Shown one piece after another: positions 9,041 through 18,772 of a stretch of DNA of 64,000 nt; the stretch's first letter is position 1, and the number at the start of each line of letters is the position of its first letter. Both the position numbers and the translations under genes were made by a program. This DNA is from Borrelia sp. A-FGy1 (GTDB lineage: Bacteria; Spirochaetota; Spirochaetia; Borreliales; Borreliaceae), in NCBI RefSeq assembly GCF_014084025.1, contig NZ_CP043682.1:275161-339160 (forward strand), given 5' to 3'. The notes beneath the pieces were generated by a model. The model was not told where the DNA came from and did no database searches. It worked only from the letters and a program-made list of their open reading frames with translations.

Positions 9041-9541
9041 TTACTCCTTTTTATTAATTAAGGTTTTAATAGCTTCAGCAACAATTTTTGGATCATTTGC
9101 TTCGATATATGAAAGTTGATCTGATCGCTTATCACTTAACTCAATATTACTAATAGGACTACTATCTTCAAGGCCTATATTGTTTTTCCCAAATTCTTCC
9201 ACAAATTTAAAATCATCATTAATATCACTCTTATTAGCAATAGAAGTACCATTGGACAAAGTCTCTGTATCAACTTCTCTTTTTTCATACTTCTTGCTCC
9301 TCTTATCATGCCCATAATTTTCTTCTTTACTACCAAATCTTATATCTTTAAAAATATCATATAAATATTTTTTATATATAAATCCTATCAAAACCCCAAT
9401 AATGAAAAAAAATATAAACTGAATGAATGCTCTAAATAATACTGTAAAAAAATATACATGCGAGAGTAGACCAAGAATAACTGAAATAATAAATGCAAAT
9501 ACACTAAATAATAAGACATATCTAATTTCTTTACCAAACAT
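9041..9541 (-). CDS. Small membrane protein downstream of flhG (BB0268-like)
   Basis: 166 aa from the ATG at 9541, which lies immediately after the flhG stop; a start six codons earlier is possible but has no ribosome site. Two closely spaced transmembrane helices (residues ~10-30 and ~34-55) precede a hydrophilic, probably cytoplasmic tail of ~110 residues. The tail ends in a short helical stretch, DPKIVAEAIKTLINKKE. The family is not recognised. Tight coupling to flhG suggests a role in flagellar assembly or placement, but that is inference from context. Confidence 0.7.
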   Translation of the reverse strand: MFGKEIRYVLLFSVFAFIISVILGLLSHVYFFTVLFRAFIQFIFFFIIGVLIGFIYKKYLYDIFKDIRFGSKEENYGHDKRSKKYEKREVDTETLSNGTSIANKSDINDDFKFVEEFGKNNIGLEDSSPISNIELSDKRSDQLSYIEANDPKIVAEAIKTLINKKE

Positions 9542-9542
9542 A

Positions 9543-10433
9543 TTATCTTTCCATACCAAAAAATTTAGATATAAACCCTATTACTCCCCTTTTTTTCTTA
9601 TTATCCAAAGAAACTTCTTCAAGAGTAGCAACAATAGAATCAAGACAATAACTAGCCTTACTATTAGGATTTAATAAAATAAAAGGCCTTTGCTTAAAAA
9701 CAGAACTTCTAATATTCTGATCTTCATAAACATATCCTAAATAATCAATATTTAAATTTAAAAACTGACTTGATATATCAATAACCTTCTTAGCAACTAC
9801 TTTCCCCTCACTTACATTAGCAACTCTATTAACAATAAGTCTCAAATTCTTTAAATTCTCCATTCTGTGAGCTAAAACTTTGATTATACCATAAGCATCT
9901 GTTATGGAAGTAGGCTCTGGAGTTGTAACAATCACCACATCATCACTAGAAAACAAAAATGAAATAACCTGTCTTGAAATCCCTGCACTAGTGTCTATGA
10001 TTACTATATCATATTCATAAACCTTTAACAGTTCATTTATAAATTGATTCATCTCAGCTTCTGAAAGATCTAAAAGTTCTGTTGTTCCAGAAGCACCAGC
10101 CAAAAGATCTATATTATATTCTGTTTTTGTTATCACTTCTTTGATATCTCTACCCTGCATAATCATATGATAAATACTATATTTTGGAATAACGCCAAGT
10201 AATATATTTATATTAGCCATCCCAATGTCGGCATCAAAAATTAACACTTTCTTTCCATGTCCTGAATATTTAAGAGCAAGCCCCACAGCAATATTGCTCT
10301 TGCCAACTCCACCCTTACCACTAGTAATAGCAATAAATCTAGTTCTACTGTTTTGGATTTTATCATCAATAACAAAATTAGCCTTATTATTCAATCTCAT
10401 AATATCTCGTAAACTTTGAGCCTGATCTTCCAT
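9543..10433 (-). CDS. flhG: FlhG (YlxH/MinD-like) flagellar number regulator ATPase
   Basis: 296 aa MinD/ParA-family ATPase. The deviant Walker A motif SGKGGVGKSNIAVGLA lies at ~35-50, with the switch segments FDADIGMANINILLG and DTSAGI further on. A basic C-terminal end (NKKKRGVIGFISKFFG) could bind the membrane. Partner of FlhF, encoded just upstream; together they set flagellar number and position. In spirochaetes this would control how many subpolar periplasmic flagella form at each cell end. The gene starts at an ATG with GAGG about ten bases upstream and is followed immediately by a small membrane protein gene. Confidence 0.9.
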   Translation of the reverse strand: MEDQAQSLRDIMRLNNKANFVIDDKIQNSRTRFIAITSGKGGVGKSNIAVGLALKYSGHGKKVLIFDADIGMANINILLGVIPKYSIYHMIMQGRDIKEVITKTEYNIDLLAGASGTTELLDLSEAEMNQFINELLKVYEYDIVIIDTSAGISRQVISFLFSSDDVVIVTTPEPTSITDAYGIIKVLAHRMENLKNLRLIVNRVANVSEGKVVAKKVIDISSQFLNLNIDYLGYVYEDQNIRSSVFKQRPFILLNPNSKASYCLDSIVATLEEVSLDNKKKRGVIGFISKFFGMER

Positions 10434-10445
10434 CTTATACTATCC

Positions 10446-11612
10446 TCAATAATAAGATTTACTTTTGATTCTTCGAATAAATTCAACATCTTCACTTATT
10501 CTATATCCATTTATCTTCTTTATAAAAGTAAGTGGTTCTGCAACACTAATGTTATGAGGGACAACTTGCCCATCAGTGATATAAGAAACTTCCTTTCTCA
10601 TTTCATGAATCAAACTTATTAAATTTCCAACACATGTTGTCTCATCTAGTTTTGTAAAAATTACAGTCTTATAATTAAAGGGCGAAAATTGATGAAATAT
10701 TTCCTTAATGTCTGCTGTCTTTGTAGTAGAACTTACAGCCAAATGAAATTCAGCATCACGACCACAAGCATTTAGAAGTTCTTTCATCTCAGCAAGTTTC
10801 ATGAAATCCTTAGGACTCTTGCCAATAGTATCTATAAGAACAAGATCAAAATCCTTCGAATGTGTAATCTCTTCCTTTAAATCCTTAAAAGACTCAATTG
10901 CCTTAACAGGAATTCCCATAATATCACCATAAGTTTGAATTTGCTTCTTAGCCCCTATACGATAATTATCAATAGTAATAATTTTAATGTTTAAGTTCGT
11001 ATTATCACCATTGATTCCATAAATCGCCGCAAGCTTTGCAATAGTGGTCGTTTTACCTACTCCTGTTGGTCCTACTAAAATAAAAATCCTCTTCTTAAGA
11101 TTATCAATAAGAGAACCTGAACATTTAATAGTCTCAGCAATATACACCACAACACTATCCCTAACTTTATCATAATCATCAAGACCTGACAAACTAAATT
11201 CTTTCTTAATAAAATCATTAACATCTCTTATATAATTTTCAGAAAAATCATTATCGCGCAAAATATCTTCTATTTTTAAGATTGTCGGATGATTAATTTC
11301 TTCTTTTTTATGTGCAAGCTCATTTTTAAGAGACTTAACTTCCTTGAGCACATCTTCAATTGAAGAACTCTCTTGCTTTTTAATGCTTTGAAGAATTTTA
11401 CGTTTTTCCTCTTCAATATTTATTTGCTGCTGTCCTATATCATATCTAACATACCCCGAAACCTCAATCCAATCTTTACTAAATAAGCCAAAAATTCCTC
11501 CATGAGATATTGTCTTATAAGTCATAACTCTAGCATTTTTCCCATATTTCTTCTTAATTACTTCTATGACTTCATTATAGGTTGGTCCTCTTTCTGTAAA
11601 ATATTGAACCAT
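10446..11612 (-). CDS. flhF: FlhF SRP-type GTPase for flagellar placement
   Basis: 388 aa. An N-terminal region (MVQYFTERGPTYNEVIEVIKKKYG) typical of FlhF is followed by the helical N domain and the SRP-type G domain. Visible motifs are G1 GPTGVGKTTTIAKLAA, G3 DTIGKS and G4 TKLDE. It is expected to dimerise with GTP at the cell pole and recruit early flagellar components. The ATG overlaps the flhA stop codon (TAATG), so translation is coupled. In B. burgdorferi the homologue is BB0270. Confidence 0.95.
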   Translation of the reverse strand: MVQYFTERGPTYNEVIEVIKKKYGKNARVMTYKTISHGGIFGLFSKDWIEVSGYVRYDIGQQQINIEEEKRKILQSIKKQESSSIEDVLKEVKSLKNELAHKKEEINHPTILKIEDILRDNDFSENYIRDVNDFIKKEFSLSGLDDYDKVRDSVVVYIAETIKCSGSLIDNLKKRIFILVGPTGVGKTTTIAKLAAIYGINGDNTNLNIKIITIDNYRIGAKKQIQTYGDIMGIPVKAIESFKDLKEEITHSKDFDLVLIDTIGKSPKDFMKLAEMKELLNACGRDAEFHLAVSSTTKTADIKEIFHQFSPFNYKTVIFTKLDETTCVGNLISLIHEMRKEVSYITDGQVVPHNISVAEPLTFIKKINGYRISEDVEFIRRIKSKSYY

Positions 11613-13705
11613 TATTTTTCAACCTCTAATGTCTTAAGAACATTAACTTTAACATTTTTAGGCACTTCTAGAACAGAAATGACAACAATATCTGCAAGAT
11701 CCCTACTCATTAACACCTTTATTAAAGGTCTTGCAGACTCACTTGATAACACAACAGGATAATATCCTTGAGATTGAACCTCACCGATAAGCTTAAAAAG
11801 CTCATAAATAAATTTTGATTTCAAATTAGGATCAAGAGAACTTATAAGATCGTTATTAGATTCAAACTTTGACTCAATTATTTTTTGTTCAAACTCTGGA
11901 TTTATTGTTATTACATTAAGCTCAAAATTAGAATCTAAATATCCACTAACTATCTGCCTTCCAATTGCCTGCCTGCATTTTTCAATCAAAAAGAATATGT
12001 CCTTAGTTACGCTTGTAAAATCTGCTATTGTTTCAAAAATTGTAACTAAGTTACGAATAGAAACTTGTTCTCTTAAAAGACCTTGAAGTACTCTTTGAAT
12101 CTCTCCAACTGAGAAGTCCTTTAAAACTTCATCAACAATAACCCCATAATCTTTCTTAAATACATCAAGAATATTTTGAACATCCTGACGAGTTAAGATT
12201 TCAGAAGCATGCCTTTTTATAAGTTCTGTCATATGAGTAGCAATAATAGAAGGTGGATCAACCACCGTATAACCTAACTTTTCTGCCTTTTCTCTTCCAT
12301 CATCATTCACCCAAAGAGATGGTAGCCCAAATGAAGGATCTTTTGTATGTTCTCCCTGAATATCAGAATCAGAAACTATATTAATAACTAAGAACTTACC
12401 AAGCTTAATCTCTCCATGACCAATTTCAACTCCTCTAAGTTTAAATGAATATTCATTAGACTTAAGTCGCATATTATCTACTATTCTAATCTTAGGAACA
12501 ACTATTCCAAATTCAAGTGCAATCTCACGACGTATTTTTACGATACGATCAAGTAATTCTGAAGTTTTTGTATCATCTACAATTGGAACAAGATTATATC
12601 CAATCTCCAAAGATAATGGATCTAGTGGAACAACAGGAGCCACTTCTCTTTCAAAATAACTTGTTATCTTATCTTCCTCTGACTTTTGCTTATCATGGAA
12701 TTCCTTATCCCTAATTAAATTAGAAAGTGAATAAGCTAAAAATGCTATTACTAAACTTAACAAAATTAGTATTAATGTCGGAAATCCTGGAAGAAATGCT
12801 AAAAACAATAAAAATCCAGATACAATCCAATAAATTCCTGAATAAGAGGTAAACTGTTCAATAATTTCTCCTCCGAAACTATTCTTAGCTATTGATCTTG
12901 TAACAATAAGCCCGGTTGCTGTTGAAATCAATAATGCAGGGAGCTGTGATACAAGTCCATCCCCAACAGTTAATGAAACATAATTATTAATGGCATCATT
13001 AAAACTAAGACCTTGTAGAGTAACTCCTATTATAAGACCTCCAATAATATTGATAATAGTTATTAAAAGACCAACTTTTACATTACCTGAAACAAACTTG
13101 GAAGCACCATCCATAGCTCCATAAAAATTTACCTCTGCCTGCAAATCATTTTTCTGTCTTGTAGCTTCCTCTTCTGTCAAATTTCCAGAACTATACGCAG
13201 AATCAATGGCCATCTGTTTTCCAGGAAGAGCATCAAGTGCAAAGCGAGCAGCCACCTCAGCAACCCTTGTGGCACCCTTAGTTATAACAATAAATTGAAC
13301 TGCAATTATAATAAGAAATATGATAAATCCAATAACAAGTCCCTGAGTACCAGAACTTCCAACAACAAATGTTCCAAAGGCTCTTATCATTTGCCCATCA
13401 AAACTTATGCCCTTTGTCAAAATTAATCTAGTAGAAGAAATATTTAAAACAAGACCAAAAATAGTCATAACAAGCAAAAGTGTAGGAAAAACTGAAAAAT
13501 CAATTGAACGCTTAGAATAAAGAACAATAAGAATAATTAAAAGACTACATACTAAATTAACCGAAATCAAAGCATCTAAAATAAATGCAGGAAGCGGTAA
13601 AATAAAACCAGCAACAATAAGTATTAAGCCAACTGAAACTATTAAGTCCGATTTATTAGCCAAACCTAAATATCCCAATACAGTATTCCTTCTAGTATCC
13701 AACAA
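11612..13705 (-). CDS. flhA: FlhA flagellar export gate protein
   Basis: 697 aa, the usual FlhA length. About eight transmembrane helices occupy residues ~20-330, including the conserved FHIPEP-type loop region (AARFALDALPGKQMAIDSAYSSG), and the C-terminal ~350 residues form the cytoplasmic ring that docks chaperone-substrate complexes. FlhA is the main membrane component of the flagellar type III export gate and couples proton flow to export. It lies directly after flhB (1 bp gap) and overlaps flhF by one codon position. Confidence 0.97.
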   Translation of the reverse strand: MLDTRRNTVLGYLGLANKSDLIVSVGLILIVAGFILPLPAFILDALISVNLVCSLLIILIVLYSKRSIDFSVFPTLLLVMTIFGLVLNISSTRLILTKGISFDGQMIRAFGTFVVGSSGTQGLVIGFIIFLIIIAVQFIVITKGATRVAEVAARFALDALPGKQMAIDSAYSSGNLTEEEATRQKNDLQAEVNFYGAMDGASKFVSGNVKVGLLITIINIIGGLIIGVTLQGLSFNDAINNYVSLTVGDGLVSQLPALLISTATGLIVTRSIAKNSFGGEIIEQFTSYSGIYWIVSGFLLFLAFLPGFPTLILILLSLVIAFLAYSLSNLIRDKEFHDKQKSEEDKITSYFEREVAPVVPLDPLSLEIGYNLVPIVDDTKTSELLDRIVKIRREIALEFGIVVPKIRIVDNMRLKSNEYSFKLRGVEIGHGEIKLGKFLVINIVSDSDIQGEHTKDPSFGLPSLWVNDDGREKAEKLGYTVVDPPSIIATHMTELIKRHASEILTRQDVQNILDVFKKDYGVIVDEVLKDFSVGEIQRVLQGLLREQVSIRNLVTIFETIADFTSVTKDIFFLIEKCRQAIGRQIVSGYLDSNFELNVITINPEFEQKIIESKFESNNDLISSLDPNLKSKFIYELFKLIGEVQSQGYYPVVLSSESARPLIKVLMSRDLADIVVISVLEVPKNVKVNVLKTLEVEK

Positions 13706-13706
13706 C

Positions 13707-14834
13707 TTAACCTCTAATTAAATTTTTAGTAATAGAATATACTTTTACAAGAATTTTTGAAACAATTTCCCAATATTCTCTTGGAATCTCCTCATTAACT
13801 TTAACGTTAGCATAAAGAGCCCTAGCCAATGCTTTATTCTCTATCACAGCAATATTATTATCTCTAGCAATTTTTTTAATTATAAATGCAATCTCATCCT
13901 TTCCCTTTGCAAGGACTTTTGGAGCTAACATAGTTTTGCTATCCCACTTAATAGCAATAGCAAAATGCTCAGGATTAGCAATTACTACGTCTGACTGAGG
14001 AACCGTTATATTTAAATTAGAATTTAAAATATCCCTCATCCTCTCTCTTATCCTAGAACGAAGTAGGGGATCTCCTTCCATTTCCTTTCTTTCTTGCTTT
14101 ACCTCTTCTTTTGTCATTTTCAAATTTTCAATATAAAGAGTTCTTTGAAAAACATAATCCAATATGCTAATAACCATTAACACTATTATTGAAAAAAAGC
14201 ACATTCTATAAGCAAGGCTCAATATAATAGAAATACCTTCTTCAAGACCATACTCAGACATTCTTGAAATTTTACCTATATTGCTTTTCAGAATAATGTA
14301 ATATATAAAAGATATTATAACAACTTTTGATAAACTTTTAAACAAATTAAAAAAAGCATTAAGTGAACAAAATGAATTCTTTATCCACCTTGAAAAATTT
14401 GGACTTATTCTATCCCATTTAGGAGTTATAAGTTTGACAGTAACTAGAAACCCAACTTGAACAATATTAATAAAAAAATTAACCACATATGATATTAAAA
14501 GAAATACAATTATATATCCAAACACTGCTTTAAAATATTCTAAATTTAATGAATAAATACTAATAGACATTATTTCTGGAAGCTTACTTGCTTGAACTCT
14601 AAAAACATTCACTAAATCTTTTGCAAAATAAGATAGCATAAAGAAAAATACTGTTAATAATATACAAAGACTAATAACCGAATTAATTTCATTTGATTTC
14701 AAAACCTGACCTTCTTCCCTTGCTTTCTTTTTCTTCTGTTCAGTAGGAAGCTCAGTTTTCCCTTCATCTTCTGAAGCAAAAAAATTAAGAGGGATGTACC
14801 AACCTTTACCCAAAAATTCTTCTTTAGTATTCAT
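13707..14834 (-). CDS. flhB: FlhB flagellar export switch protein
   Basis: 375 aa. A cytoplasmic N-terminal segment (GKTELPTEQKKKKAREEGQV) is typical of the family, followed by four transmembrane helices and the autocleaving C-terminal domain. The cleavage site reads N287-P-E-H, in VVIANPEHFAIAIKW, where most homologues have NPTH. FlhB controls the switch from rod/hook to filament export together with FliK. The start overlaps the fliR stop by 4 bp (ATGA). Confidence 0.96.
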   Translation of the reverse strand: MNTKEEFLGKGWYIPLNFFASEDEGKTELPTEQKKKKAREEGQVLKSNEINSVISLCILLTVFFFMLSYFAKDLVNVFRVQASKLPEIMSISIYSLNLEYFKAVFGYIIVFLLISYVVNFFINIVQVGFLVTVKLITPKWDRISPNFSRWIKNSFCSLNAFFNLFKSLSKVVIISFIYYIILKSNIGKISRMSEYGLEEGISIILSLAYRMCFFSIIVLMVISILDYVFQRTLYIENLKMTKEEVKQERKEMEGDPLLRSRIRERMRDILNSNLNITVPQSDVVIANPEHFAIAIKWDSKTMLAPKVLAKGKDEIAFIIKKIARDNNIAVIENKALARALYANVKVNEEIPREYWEIVSKILVKVYSITKNLIRG

Positions 14835-15628
14835 TCTAAAATCCCAGAAAATAAATTTAAAGCATTCTGCATAGATTCTAAAGCAAGCTCAATTACTCTC
14901 TTAACAGATACTGTCAAATTTGGAAAACTAACATATAAAATAACAAGACCCAAATACAAAGAAACAGAAAAGCTAAGCATTAACAAATTTATCTGAGGAG
15001 AAGATTTTGATAGCACACCTAAAATCAAATAAAGTAGTAAAAGTACTCCTAATATTGGCAAAGAAATTACTAAAGCTTTTTCAAAAAGAACAGAAAAAGA
15101 ATAAAGCATTAATGTAATAAATTCACTATTACCCAAATTAACCAATTTTTCAATTCTAACATTTAAAACAGAATCATGAACTCCCACAAAAAAAAAACGA
15201 ATCAAAATATCATTAGATAAAAATATAATCAAAAAAAGATATGTAAATATCTGAGATATTATCAAACTATCTTCTTCTGAAAAGACATCAAAAATATTTG
15301 CATAAGCAAGTCCCATTTGATTTGAGAAAAAAAATCCTAGTAAATGAAAAACATCAAAAATTATACTCACAAAAAAAGCTTGGATAAAACCTAGAATTGC
15401 TTCTCCTACCAATATCAATATAAATAAAAATAAATTAAAAGGATAAATAAAATTTATTTTATCTACAAGGATAATAGAAAGAATTATAGAAAAGAAAAAA
15501 TTTAAATACCCTACTTTTATAGTTGAAAAGAGGGGAGAAAACCTTAAAAAAAGAAAAATTCTAACAAATATAGGCAAAATAATAAAAGACTTTAAGACCA
15601 AAAAATTCATATCCATGTCTAAATTCAC
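14831..15628 (-). CDS. fliR: FliR flagellar export gate protein
   Basis: 265 aa hydrophobic protein with about six transmembrane helices, matching FliR in size and order. It forms the core of the export channel with FliP and FliQ. The segment AFFVSIIFDVFHLLGFFFSNQMGLA corresponds to the well-conserved central region. It starts four bases after the fliQ stop. The N-terminus MNLDMDMNF offers several possible ATG starts; the first is kept because no ribosome site clearly separates them. Confidence 0.94.
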   Translation of the reverse strand: MNLDMDMNFLVLKSFIILPIFVRIFLFLRFSPLFSTIKVGYLNFFFSIILSIILVDKINFIYPFNLFLFILILVGEAILGFIQAFFVSIIFDVFHLLGFFFSNQMGLAYANIFDVFSEEDSLIISQIFTYLFLIIFLSNDILIRFFFVGVHDSVLNVRIEKLVNLGNSEFITLMLYSFSVLFEKALVISLPILGVLLLLYLILGVLSKSSPQINLLMLSFSVSLYLGLVILYVSFPNLTVSVKRVIELALESMQNALNLFSGILE

Positions 15629-15631
15629 AAA

Positions 15632-15895
15632 TTATATATTTTGTATTTGATTAAATACAATAAAAGTAAATTGCATAAGTTTTTTTAAAATCCAAGGACC
15701 AAAAATAACAATAGTTAAAAGTATTATAATAATTTTAGGAATAAAACTAAGAGTTTGGTCTTGAATAGAAGTCACTGCTTGAAAAATTGAAACTAAAAGT
15801 CCAACTACAAGCCCTATAATCAACATTGGAGCTGAGAGAATAATGATATTCTCAATAGAAATCCTAATTAGATAAATAATTTGACCTGTTGTCAT
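15632..15895 (-). CDS. fliQ: FliQ flagellar export gate protein
   Basis: 87 aa, two transmembrane helices, full length for the family. The conserved core LIIGLVVGLLVSIFQAVTSIQDQTLSFIPK is intact. FliQ subunits surround the FliP ring and FliR in the basal-body export channel. It sits between fliP (7 bp gap) and fliR (3 bp gap). Confidence 0.95.
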   Translation of the reverse strand: MTTGQIIYLIRISIENIIILSAPMLIIGLVVGLLVSIFQAVTSIQDQTLSFIPKIIIILLTIVIFGPWILKKLMQFTFIVFNQIQNI

Positions 15896-15902
15896 TTAAC
15901 CC

Positions 15903-16673
15903 TCACATGAAGCTTTTAATAAGCCCTCCCGTAATCAAAGTCCATCCATCTACCATTACAAAAAGAATAAGTTTAAATGGTAAAGAAATCATTACAGGAG
16001 GCAACATTATCATCCCCATCGCCATTAAGACCGAAGCTACAATAATATCTATAACTATAAACGGCAAAAATATCAAAATTCCCATTTTAAAAGCAACTTT
16101 CAATTCGTGTAAAACAAAAGATGCAATCAAAATATGAGTTGGCACCTCACTAAAATTTTTAGGCTTTGAATAATTACTCATACTCATAAACAATTTAATC
16201 TCTTCATGTCTACCATTAGCCATCTGATTATACATAAAATTCCTAAGTGGAGCAATTCCTTTATCATAAAATTCATGAAAAGTTATTTTGGAATCCTTAA
16301 GAGGTAAATATGCATTCTTGTATATTATGTTAAAAGTTGGCCACATTGTAAAAAGGGTTAAAAACAAAGCTAACCCCATTACAACCTGATTTGGTGGAGA
16401 CTGCTGAAGAGATAATGCCCTCCTAATAAAATCTAATACTATCGCTATCCTTAAAAAAGGGGTCATTAAAACTAAGAAAGCTGGAGAAAGAGTTATTATA
16501 GTCAATATCAGTAAAAGCTGTAAAGGCAACACTAATCCCCCCTCTACAGTACTTTCAAAATTAACAAAAGGGAAATTTAAGCCATTAGTAGTCTGTAAGG
16601 ATTTAGTCTGCGCAAATGAAAAATTTGCAATTCCAAAAAACAAAAAAAGAATTATTTTATTTTTCAAAAACAA
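15903..16673 (-). CDS. fliP: FliP flagellar export gate protein
   Basis: 256 aa with a cleavable-looking signal peptide (LFLFFGIANFSFAQ, residues ~8-21), which is normal for FliP. Four transmembrane helices follow. The signature segment FLRIAIVLDFIRRALSLQQSPPNQVVMGLALFL is present, as is the C-terminal LPFKLILFVMVDGWTLITGGLIKSF. FliP makes the pentameric ring of the export channel. It lies 3 bp after fliZ. Confidence 0.96.
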   Translation of the reverse strand: MFLKNKIILFLFFGIANFSFAQTKSLQTTNGLNFPFVNFESTVEGGLVLPLQLLLILTIITLSPAFLVLMTPFLRIAIVLDFIRRALSLQQSPPNQVVMGLALFLTLFTMWPTFNIIYKNAYLPLKDSKITFHEFYDKGIAPLRNFMYNQMANGRHEEIKLFMSMSNYSKPKNFSEVPTHILIASFVLHELKVAFKMGILIFLPFIVIDIIVASVLMAMGMIMLPPVMISLPFKLILFVMVDGWTLITGGLIKSFM

Positions 16674-16676
16674 CCT

Positions 16677-17315
16677 CTAAAACTTTTTAAGCCTATCTTG
16701 CTTACTTTTTAAAGAAATCTCAATATCTTTTTCTAATTCAATATAATTAGCTTTTTCAAGTAATTCCTCATCTTCTTTCCTAGTCTTATTCAAAATCTTA
16801 TTAATTATAGTTTTAAAAGAATTTTCATTGTTCAGATCTTTATCTTTAACAAGTTCAAATTCCAAATTATTTAACTCTTCCCCTTGCTTTATTTCTCTCA
16901 ATAAAATAGAAAAATTGGCAGATAACAAAAATATATAAACATTACCTAATATATTAATAATCCTTATGGAATTTTTAGCATCTATTTCATAAAAAACAAG
17001 TTCTTTTATATAATCTGATTTTATATTATTATTTCTTACTCTTTTATACTTAAAAAGTACCCTCTTAAATAAAAAGATAAAAAAGATAAAAAAAGATAGA
17101 AATAATAATATCTTAACTAAATCTGCAATATCGAAAAGAGATACATTTTTTATATTATTATTCAATTTAGTATCATCATCTCCAAATATAGGTAAATCCT
17201 TCTCATTCTTAACATCATAAGAAATATCTTCTAAATTAACTTCTTCCTGAGCAAATAAAATCTTAAAAAATAAAAGAAAACCTAAAAACAAAAACTTAAA
17301 TAAAGATCTAGTCAT
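16677..17315 (-). CDS. fliZ: FliZ/FliO-type export assembly protein
   Basis: 212 aa. A signal peptide (~5-22) is followed by an acidic periplasmic stretch, one transmembrane helix (~62-82, [18 protein letters not shown]) and a cytoplasmic domain. This is the layout of FliO, which helps assemble the FliP ring; in Borrelia it is called FliZ. Sequence conservation in this family is low, so the call leans on position between fliN and fliP. It overlaps fliN by 8 bp. Confidence 0.85.
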   Translation of the reverse strand: MTRSLFKFLFLGFLLFFKILFAQEEVNLEDISYDVKNEKDLPIFGDDDTKLNNNIKNVSLFDIADLVKILLFLSFFIFFIFLFKRVLFKYKRVRNNNIKSDYIKELVFYEIDAKNSIRIINILGNVYIFLLSANFSILLREIKQGEELNNLEFELVKDKDLNNENSFKTIINKILNKTRKEDEELLEKANYIELEKDIEISLKSKQDRLKKF

Positions 17316-17649
17316 TTTTAATTTTAATTATTTCAGTAATCCTAACTCCAAAATTTTCATCAATTACAACAACTTCTCCTTTGGCTACCGACTTTCCATT
17401 TACCAAAATATCTACAGGCTCACCAGCAAGCTTATCAAGTGTAATAATCGTACCCTCAGACATACCAAGAATGTCCTTAATTTTTCTTTCAGTCCTACCA
17501 AGTTCAACAGTAACTTGCATAGAAACATCCATTAAAAGTCCAAAATTACTAGGATCAACTCCTTCTGGTAAGGTATCCATCAAATCAGGAAGCTTAACCC
17601 CCTTTATTTCAGGCTTTTCTTCTATAAAATCATCTTCATCTATACCCAT
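17308..17649 (-). CDS. fliN: FliN C-ring switch protein
   Basis: 113 aa. A short acidic N-terminal part leads to the SpoA (FliM/FliN C-terminal) domain at ~40-112, with [23 protein letters not shown] and the loop [29 protein letters not shown]. FliN dimers with FliM form the lower C-ring, which sets rotation direction and aids export. A 47-bp gap separates it from fliM. Confidence 0.96.
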   Translation of the reverse strand: MGIDEDDFIEEKPEIKGVKLPDLMDTLPEGVDPSNFGLLMDVSMQVTVELGRTERKIKDILGMSEGTIITLDKLAGEPVDILVNGKSVAKGEVVVIDENFGVRITEIIKIKND

Positions 17650-17696
17650 AATAAACTACCCCCATTAATACAAACAATCATACTATTTATTATAAA

Positions 17697-18755
17697 TTAC
17701 TCAATTTCCTCTGTAAGCTCTTTTAATAAATCAAAATCTTTTATATCACCAACTTTCTCTGTAATCTGTACAGAAATCTTATTCCCCACAAGACCCATTC
17801 TACATTTAAACTTTTGCTTAGTTCCTACTTTTAGGCTTAAATCTTTGTTTATTGGAGAATTTTCAAGATTAATAACATCTCCCTTTTCTAAAGACAATAT
17901 TTCTCTTACTTTTAGCTTAACTTCTCCCATTTCTGCTATTAAAGGCATATTTGTGTTTTCAAGTTTCTCTCTTAATGCATCAAGATTTTCACTAGTAGTA
18001 CCCACTCCAATTAAAGAATGCCAATATCTCGTTGAAAGCTTAGAAACGATAGGCTCTATTGTAATATAAGGTAAACAAAAATTCATAAGCCCCTCAACTT
18101 TACCTATTTTAACCTCAAGTGTTACTAAAATAATCATCTCTGTTGGAGGTACTATTTGAGCAAATTGAGGATTAACTTCTATATGACCAAAACGAGGTCT
18201 AAGGTCAACTACTTGAGACCAAGCTTCTCTCATATTAGCAAGTATACGAATAATAACACTTTCCATTACAGATTGCTCTATTTCTGTCAAATCCCTACTC
18301 TTATCTTTAATAGTATCTCCATCACCACCAAAAAGTCTATCGACTATCGCAAATGCAATAGTTGGATCAACTTCAAATATAGCAGACCCCTTTAAAGGAT
18401 CCATATTAATTATTGCTAAAGTAGTGGGATTTGGAATAGACCTAATAAACTCTTCATAAGTCAATTGATCAACTGAAGCTACATGCACATGAACCATCTT
18501 TCTTAAAAGAGCAGATAAGGAAGTTGTAGTATATCTTGCAAATGCCTCATGAAAACTTGATACTGTTCTAACTTGCTCTTTTGAAAATTTATCTGGCCTC
18601 TTAAAATCATAAATCTTAACCTTCTGTTTCTTGCCCATAGGGCTAGATATAACATTAGAAAGTGCATCATCCGATGATAAATTTTCAGATGAATTAATAG
18701 ACTCTAAAAGGCTATCTATATCATCTTGAGATAATGCTCCTGGATTACTTGCCAT
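17697..18755 (-). CDS. fliM: FliM C-ring switch protein
   Basis: 352 aa. The N-terminal CheY-P-binding helix reads LSQDDIDSLLESI (residues ~7-19). The middle CheC-like domain contains the GGDG motif (VDRLFGGDGDTIKDKSRDLT), and a SpoA domain forms the C-terminus (~270-345). FliM receives phosphorylated CheY and switches the motor. It is followed by fliN and preceded by fliL. Confidence 0.97.
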   Translation of the reverse strand: MASNPGALSQDDIDSLLESINSSENLSSDDALSNVISSPMGKKQKVKIYDFKRPDKFSKEQVRTVSSFHEAFARYTTTSLSALLRKMVHVHVASVDQLTYEEFIRSIPNPTTLAIINMDPLKGSAIFEVDPTIAFAIVDRLFGGDGDTIKDKSRDLTEIEQSVMESVIIRILANMREAWSQVVDLRPRFGHIEVNPQFAQIVPPTEMIILVTLEVKIGKVEGLMNFCLPYITIEPIVSKLSTRYWHSLIGVGTTSENLDALREKLENTNMPLIAEMGEVKLKVREILSLEKGDVINLENSPINKDLSLKVGTKQKFKCRMGLVGNKISVQITEKVGDIKDFDLLKELTEEIE

Positions 18756-18772
18756 TAAAATTCCTCTTAAAA

